Shown piece after piece: positions 59,222 to 64,000 of a DNA stretch of 64,000 nucleotides. This DNA is from Clonostachys chloroleuca (Eukaryota; Ascomycota; Sordariomycetes; Hypocreales; Bionectriaceae), in NCBI GenBank assembly GCA_037952775.1, contig JBANAY010000004.1:2294001-2358000 (forward strand), in the 5' to 3' direction. Each line of letters begins with the position of its first letter. Position 1 is the stretch's first letter. Made by a program: the position numbers and the translations under genes. Under the pieces are notes generated by a model. It was not told where the DNA came from. It worked only from the letters and a program-made list of their open reading frames with translations, and searched no databases.

Positions 59222-60236
59222 TTACCATCTGTTATCAGGAACTCTTGCTCGGCGACTTGGGTGGATCGCATCCTCCATGTTGTGGTCCCCTGACTGTCGG
59301 TTCTCCTCCTTGGCGACCTTCTCCTTCTCAATGCGCTTGCTCCGGTTCTCGTCGAGCTTCAGGTTCTTCTCGCGGATCTTATCGTGTCGGTTCTTGTTCT
59401 TCCCGCCGCCGCCAGCGCTGTCATCTGTTAGCCGAGATTGTTCTTCCTTCCCTGTGATGGAGAGAGTGACGAGGGAAACAGAGGAGTTAGTCTGAAAAGG
59501 AAGAAAGAAAAACTCACGTCAATTCGACGTTGATCCTCCTAGCGGGGGAAACGCCGTCCTCGAACATGGAGTGGTGGAACTTGTCCAGGCACGTCCGCAT
59601 GTGCCAGACCTTGCCGAACTCGACGAACGCGATGCCGCGGCACGGCTTGTCGTCGCCCTTGTTCTTCAGGCAGCGCACGGAGATGGGCGACAGCGACGCG
59701 AAGTGCGCCGTGATGGTCGCGACGGTGGCGCTGAAGGGCAGGTTGCCCACGAAGACGATGTGCCGGTCCGCCTTCTTGTTCGCGTCGACCTCGATGTTGT
59801 TGGGGTTCTCGCCGTCGGCTGCTTCCGTCGTCTTGTCAGCGGGCTGCCCGTTCGACTCGCCCTTCACCTTCACCTTCTTCTCCTTCTTGTCTTTCTTCTC
59901 CTTCTTCTTCTTGTCCTTCTTGTCCTTCTTTTCTTTCACCTCCTTAGCCTCCTCAGTCTGTTCGCCCGCCGTCGCATCAGGCTTAGCATCGGCCTCCGCC
60001 GGGAGCACATCCTCCCCCTCTTCTTCGGGCTCCTCCTCGGGCAGGTCAATCAGGTCCTTGCGCTTGTCCTTGCGCTCCTTTCTGCTCTCCTGCTTATGCT
60101 TCTTGTCCTTTTTGCTCTTCTTTCCCGTCGATGCGTCTTCGCTGTCTCTCTTGCGCTTCTTGGTAGGGCCCTCGGCTAGCTCTTCTCGAGCTGGAGCTTC
60201 GCCCTCGGTGGCCTCGCGCGCACGTTTGCTCTTCAT
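59222..60236 (-). CDS. Nop6-like RRM protein (ribosome biogenesis)
   Basis: Exons 59518..60236 and 59222..59417, with a 100-bp intron, give 304 residues. The first 150 residues are highly charged: Lys-rich blocks with nuclear/nucleolar signals (KKRKR, GKKSKKDKKHK) alternate with acidic runs. A single RRM spans about 160-240 with RNP2 IVFVGNLPFSA and RNP1 CRGIAFVEF. The basic tail begins GGGGKNKNRHDKIREKNLKL. The order matches yeast Nop6, a snR57-associated factor for early 40S assembly. Acceptor choice for the intron is based on recovering the ELTAGGGG junction that is conserved in such proteins. The ATG at 60236 is the first true ATG in frame. Confidence 0.85.
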
Positions 60237-60900
60237 TCTGTATGGAATCTGAGGACGTGAGATGTGCAATATCGGGGAGACTAATCTTGAAAGAAAGAAA
60301 GAAAGGAACGAAAAATTGATCGAACACCCTTCGTCGAGGATCTTGCGGCCTGCTTCCTTTTTTTGAGGTGGGAAGCAATTTGTCCGCGTCTGGAAAAATT
60401 GAGTGTTGTATCAAAACTTGCAAGAAAAAAAGTTGAGTGATCCCAGACAGAAAAAAACAGGGTCCGTTGTTGCATCCACCTTCATGCGGGGGTGGGGCTT
60501 GCAAACCTCCCGCAGTCCTCAACTTTTGTCAAGGGCTTGCTCCCTCTCACGTTGTGTATATGCCAACTTTTACTCAGGAGGAAAACCATGTTGAAATGGG
60601 GCCTCTATAATTGCTTTGTAAACGAATTGCTTCGGATACACTTAGAAGTTTTGATCTTTAGTTTGGCTCTCTATGCTATCATTTACCAGCTGGGGCCGAG
60701 GAACATTAGTATGTATAAGTGCATTCCATTGGTGGTCTTTTTAAGTTATTGAAGTAAGTGCTCTATCAAATAGATAATCCATCATAATGTAGTGATGCCA
60801 TGCCTATACTCTCTTCCTTGCAACATTGTTAATCCCACTGATATAACATATATTCACTTTTCTCATTCCCGCCCTGGAATGCCCAGCTTTATCCGTCAAA
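60237..60900. other. Nop6-like promoter region and 3' end of GPI-protein gene
   Basis: The 660 bp contains a purine-rich stretch at 60288..60310 and no gene. AT content rises toward 60900. Confidence 0.5.
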
Positions 60901-63329
60901 TTAATTGACGGCCCATAACAGAAAACCAAATGCAAACACCCCATAGTATGTAAATATGAAGGTGCTTAAAACTAACGATCTTCCTGCAGCACCGGTATAT
61001 GTGGCCAAGGTCGTTGACGCCGTGTGGTTCTCTGATCGGAAGAAGCTTTGGGAAGGATTAGTGATACCTCCGTTTGTTTCTCTTGCTACCAGGCCCCTTT
61101 TATTCCTAATGACATAGCTCGGCGCACTGACAAGTTCTGGGGCAACCGAGCTGCCCGAGGAGAGATCCTTCGTCATGGTCGGATCGAGTGTCTTGACCCC
61201 AGTTGGGCTATCACCTTGAACGACATGGCCAGGCAATGGGATGTGTAAGACGATGGTTTCTTGGTTTCCATTTGCGTTTGCAGGCGCGGCTGTGGGTGCA
61301 TTTGCTGTCGGGCGGGGCCAAGTAGTGATCTCTGGCGCATTTGCAGGGGCGCCTGAGACTGTCAAACTCGCTGGGCCCGACTTTTTGAACGTGATATCTG
61401 TCTGAGGTGGGATATTGGGTCCAGAGGTCACGGCTGAGCCAGGAACGGTTGGTGGGGCAGTGGGAAGTGGCCAAAGGGTAAAATCAGAAGCAGGAGTTCC
61501 AGCACCGCCATTGTTTGCTCCATTTCCAGGCCCGGAAGGACCAGAAGCAGCACTGTCATCATCACAAGGAAACTCTCCATTGTCTGAGGAATTGGGGGAG
61601 TTTGTATCGGCTCCATTCGTGCTTCCTGGACTTGAAGATGGTGCAGAGCTTGGTGAAGGAAGCGGCTGGCTGCCTTTGCTGGGAGATGGGGTAGCCCCGC
61701 CCGGTCCAAGAGAATTTCTAGGCGTACCAGCCTCTGGGTTTCCTGAAGGCGCAGGGATTTGAACGGTCACGATAATTTCTGGCGAGTCTCCGGCACCAGG
61801 TCCGGCCATTGGATCAGACCCAGGTCCAGGGAAGTTGCCACTGTTTGGACCTTTACCATTGTTGGGGCAAGGAACACCTCCACCATTCGGGTCGGGAACA
61901 GGGCTAGATGCGGAGGGTTGCCCAGGGGTATCATTACTTGAAGGTCCTGGTGAACCGATATCGTGGCAACCCTCCGGCCCCGGATTGGTAGGCCGAGTGG
62001 GCGATCCAGCAGGAGAGTTGGGACCAGAATTGCCCTGATTACCAGCGCAGCCGTTAGTGTTTTCAGGATTTGAAGGAGGTCCAGCAGGCGACTGTCCACC
62101 TATTGTTCCGTATCCAGGGTTGGGCTTTGAAGGCCCTTGTGGAGAATTAGGAGATTGACTATTTGGACTTGATGGTTCTTGGTTTGACGGGCTATTAGGG
62201 GCTCCATTGTTTGTGTTTGAGTTGGTAGAAGGTGATGAATCTTGTCCTGGACCTGGGTTGCTTTGGGCCTGGGGACATGGGATTCCACCAAACCCGTCAG
62301 GGTGTTGTGACGAAGTCGGGGAGCCTTGTGGGTTTCGGCTCGGCTGAGTGCCGAATTCCCCGTCTGAAAATGGTGGTTGAGCAGACTGATTTGAGTTCGA
62401 GGCGTCAGACGCGCTGGATGACGGTGAAGGGGCATCACCACCCTGGCCGTTCTGAGGCTGTTGAGCATTTTGGTCTCCCGAAGAAGTGTTGGGCCCTTTA
62501 TTTGGTGATGGCGAGGAATTTCCACCAGGCTGAGAAGTGTCGGGGTAGTTCCCTGATCCATTGGATGAGGGTCGATTGCCAGCAGCATTGCAATCATTCA
62601 GGTCGCCCGTACAAGTTGGATTTGAAGCATCACCCTTACCAACAGGTGAAGGACCCTGTGGTTGACCGCTCTGAGAACCTTGATTGGGATTCTGAGCTTG
62701 GGGTCGGCTAATAGCACCGGGGCTTGACTGCGACGGATTCGAAGTAGGTCCGGGAAGTGAGAGTGTCAAGATTCTATCCGAGCCAGCTTCACAATTTAGA
62801 GGAACTGAAGGGCTACTTGGAGAGCCAGGTTGACCTTTTCCGTCGCCTCCAACCACAGGTCCATACGAACCAGGGCCCTGCACAACAGTGGAGGTAAATT
62901 GGCGAGCATATAGAGCTGGGTTCACGAATTGGACAGGATGTAGTGGCGCGATAACTGCACCGCTTTCGAGGCAAGATGTGACCACTGAGGTCAAGGCATT
63001 GCTGTAGGAATCAGAAGTGCAGGAGAGTACCAGACACTGAAATAGAGACTAAAACAGGAGTGGTTGCATTAGTATGCGTTCATCCTGAATACGTAAAGAG
63101 CAGGAAACTAACATGTTGTTTGAGCTGGTCTGAGCAAAGGTCTCTCCAGTCGACCGCATCGGAAGTGTTGACGAGACGGTGGGAGCAGTCCAAAGCACAA
63201 GCTAATCGGGTTAGCCGAGAACGAGATGCGGGTGCTGGGGGACTTACCAGCGTCAAACTGGGTACCATGAGTGTGCCCGCCTGGAGCTAAGAGAAATGGT
63301 AACAACGTCTTGAAGATATTTACCCTCAT
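60901..63329 (-). CDS. Predicted GPI-anchored cell-surface protein with Cys-rich N-domain and long Ser/Pro/Gly/Asn-rich stalk
   Basis: Exons 63248..63329, 63113..63201 and 60901..63048 give 772 residues. The N-terminus MRVNIFKTLLPFLLAPGG is a probable secretion signal. The next 80 residues have six Cys in a CFEM-like layout (CALDC, DLC, QCLVLSC, SC); I do not claim a strict CFEM match, as spacing and the total of eight Cys are not met. The middle 450 residues are low-complexity, dominated by Pro, Ser, Gly, Asn and Gln, with frequent SPN, GPSP and PGP motifs, and almost lack hydrophobic residues. Two aromatic-containing segments (TLWPLPTAPPTVPG and EITTWPRPTA) lie before the end. The C-terminus GAAGRSLVLSTFIFTYYGVF-AFGFLLWAVN fits a GPI signal. 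A cell-wall role is inferred. Confidence 0.78.
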
Positions 63330-63646
63330 TGTTTCTTCTGTGAAGTTCAATGATTTGGTACAAAGTAGGTTGGGATGATGTTTATCAAGGGATTGAACAA
63401 CAATTGCAACTAGGCAGATGAGTGTAATGGAATGTGATCCAAAAATGGTCTTGACAATGAAGTCCCAAAAAAGAGCCTATGGCTGAGTTAAGGGTAGTGT
63501 GTTGATGCAATGGTGATTATGGGAAGATGGAAGATGAGGAAAAACAAAAGAATCTCGAGGGGGGGCATTTGGAATGGCTACTTGCGAAGCAGGCCAGGGT
63601 TAATGGGAAAGAGGCATGTGTGTGTATTCTTGCCCTTTGCGGGTAT
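63330..63646. other. GPI-protein promoter and Cms1 3' end
   Basis: The 317 bp is mostly the upstream region of the GPI-protein gene on the minus strand. No gene seen. Confidence 0.5.
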
Positions 63647-64000
63647 CTAATAAAATAGTAAAGAGAGTGGCTTCTCCTCGGCTGCGTACTTCTCCTTGAA
63701 CTCCTTCCTCGCTAAGAAGCGAGCAAGCGGCATCATAGTGTCCTTCATGTCCATAACGCCTCTCTTCTTTTGGTCAATATGCGACGCATCAACGACCAGG
63801 CGTTCCAAATTCTCCAATGAGAGCGCACCTTACATACATGTTAGTAGGCAGATTTTAAGAAACAGGGTTGTCAGTTAATTTAATGCATACCATTGTCAAT
63901 CAAATCTGCCAGTCTCGCCGGCGTGCCAACAGCGATTCCCGTCTTCTTGCTCTTGAGATAGGTAATTTGCTCCTCGATCTTCATGTGCTTCGCAAACTGA
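63647..64000 (-). CDS. cms1: Cms1-like pre-ribosomal factor, 5'-truncated by window edge
   Basis: Two exons, 63891..64000 (continuing off the window) and 63647..63828, join in phase. The visible product is the C-terminal 95 residues: AKHMKIEEQITYLKSKKTGI, AVGTPARLADLIDNGALSLE, NLERLVVDASHIDQKKRGVM and MPLARFLARKEFKEKY. This is the helicase-like RecA-2-type end of Cms1/CMSS1, a component of 90S pre-ribosomes in yeast. With the Nop6-like gene it is the second ribosome-assembly gene in this corner. The stop TAG is at 63647..63649. Confidence 0.88.

Overview
The window is nuclear DNA of a filamentous ascomycete (Pezizomycotina). The gene set (an ATR kinase of the UvsB type, a full-length myosin II, Rac1, and fungus-specific families such as Fungal_trans_2 and fungal Hsp70-like proteins) suggests Eurotiomycetes, but that placement is inference. 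Genes are spaced by 0.2-2.3 kb and split by short introns of about 46-100 bp with GTRNGT donors and CTAAC-like branch sites. There are no operons. I rebuilt the exons by following reading frame across splice sites; almost every junction closes in phase.

Layout: 1-11,200 holds a truncated pyridoxamine-oxidase-like gene, the mitochondrial 3-methylcrotonyl-CoA carboxylase alpha subunit, a divergent amidoligase / gamma-glutamylcyclotransferase-like pair, an unknown coiled-coil protein, and a substrate-domain-less Hsp70-like ATPase. 11,490-21,130 holds two genome-maintenance genes: the 2,455-residue ATR checkpoint kinase and a PARP-type zinc-finger protein. 21,900-25,080 is gene-poor, with one small gene, one orphan coding-like frame and an intron-bearing tRNA-Pro(AGG). 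25,080-36,640 holds myosin II head-to-head with a ZFC3H1/Red1-like RNA-surveillance protein. 37,490-43,240 holds a steryl-ester-hydrolase-type lipase, the COX assembly factor Pet191 and an ApaH/Ppn2-like phosphatase. 43,730-51,230 holds transaldolase, the Tudor staphylococcal nuclease SND1 and Cu/Zn superoxide dismutase. 51,700-55,120 holds a divergent short-chain dehydrogenase / fungal transcription-factor pair. 57,440-64,000 holds Rac1, a Nop6-like RRM protein, a GPI-anchored Cys-N-terminal cell-surface protein and the 3' end of Cms1.

Two observations stand out. First, an amide-bond-forming amidoligase is transcribed divergently from a gamma-glutamyl-amine-type cyclotransferase, which may be a make-and-break pair for a gamma-glutamyl modification. 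Second, three otherwise intact genes need four one-base insertions, all in G/C runs, to read through. That pattern looks like homopolymer under-calling in the assembly rather than gene decay.
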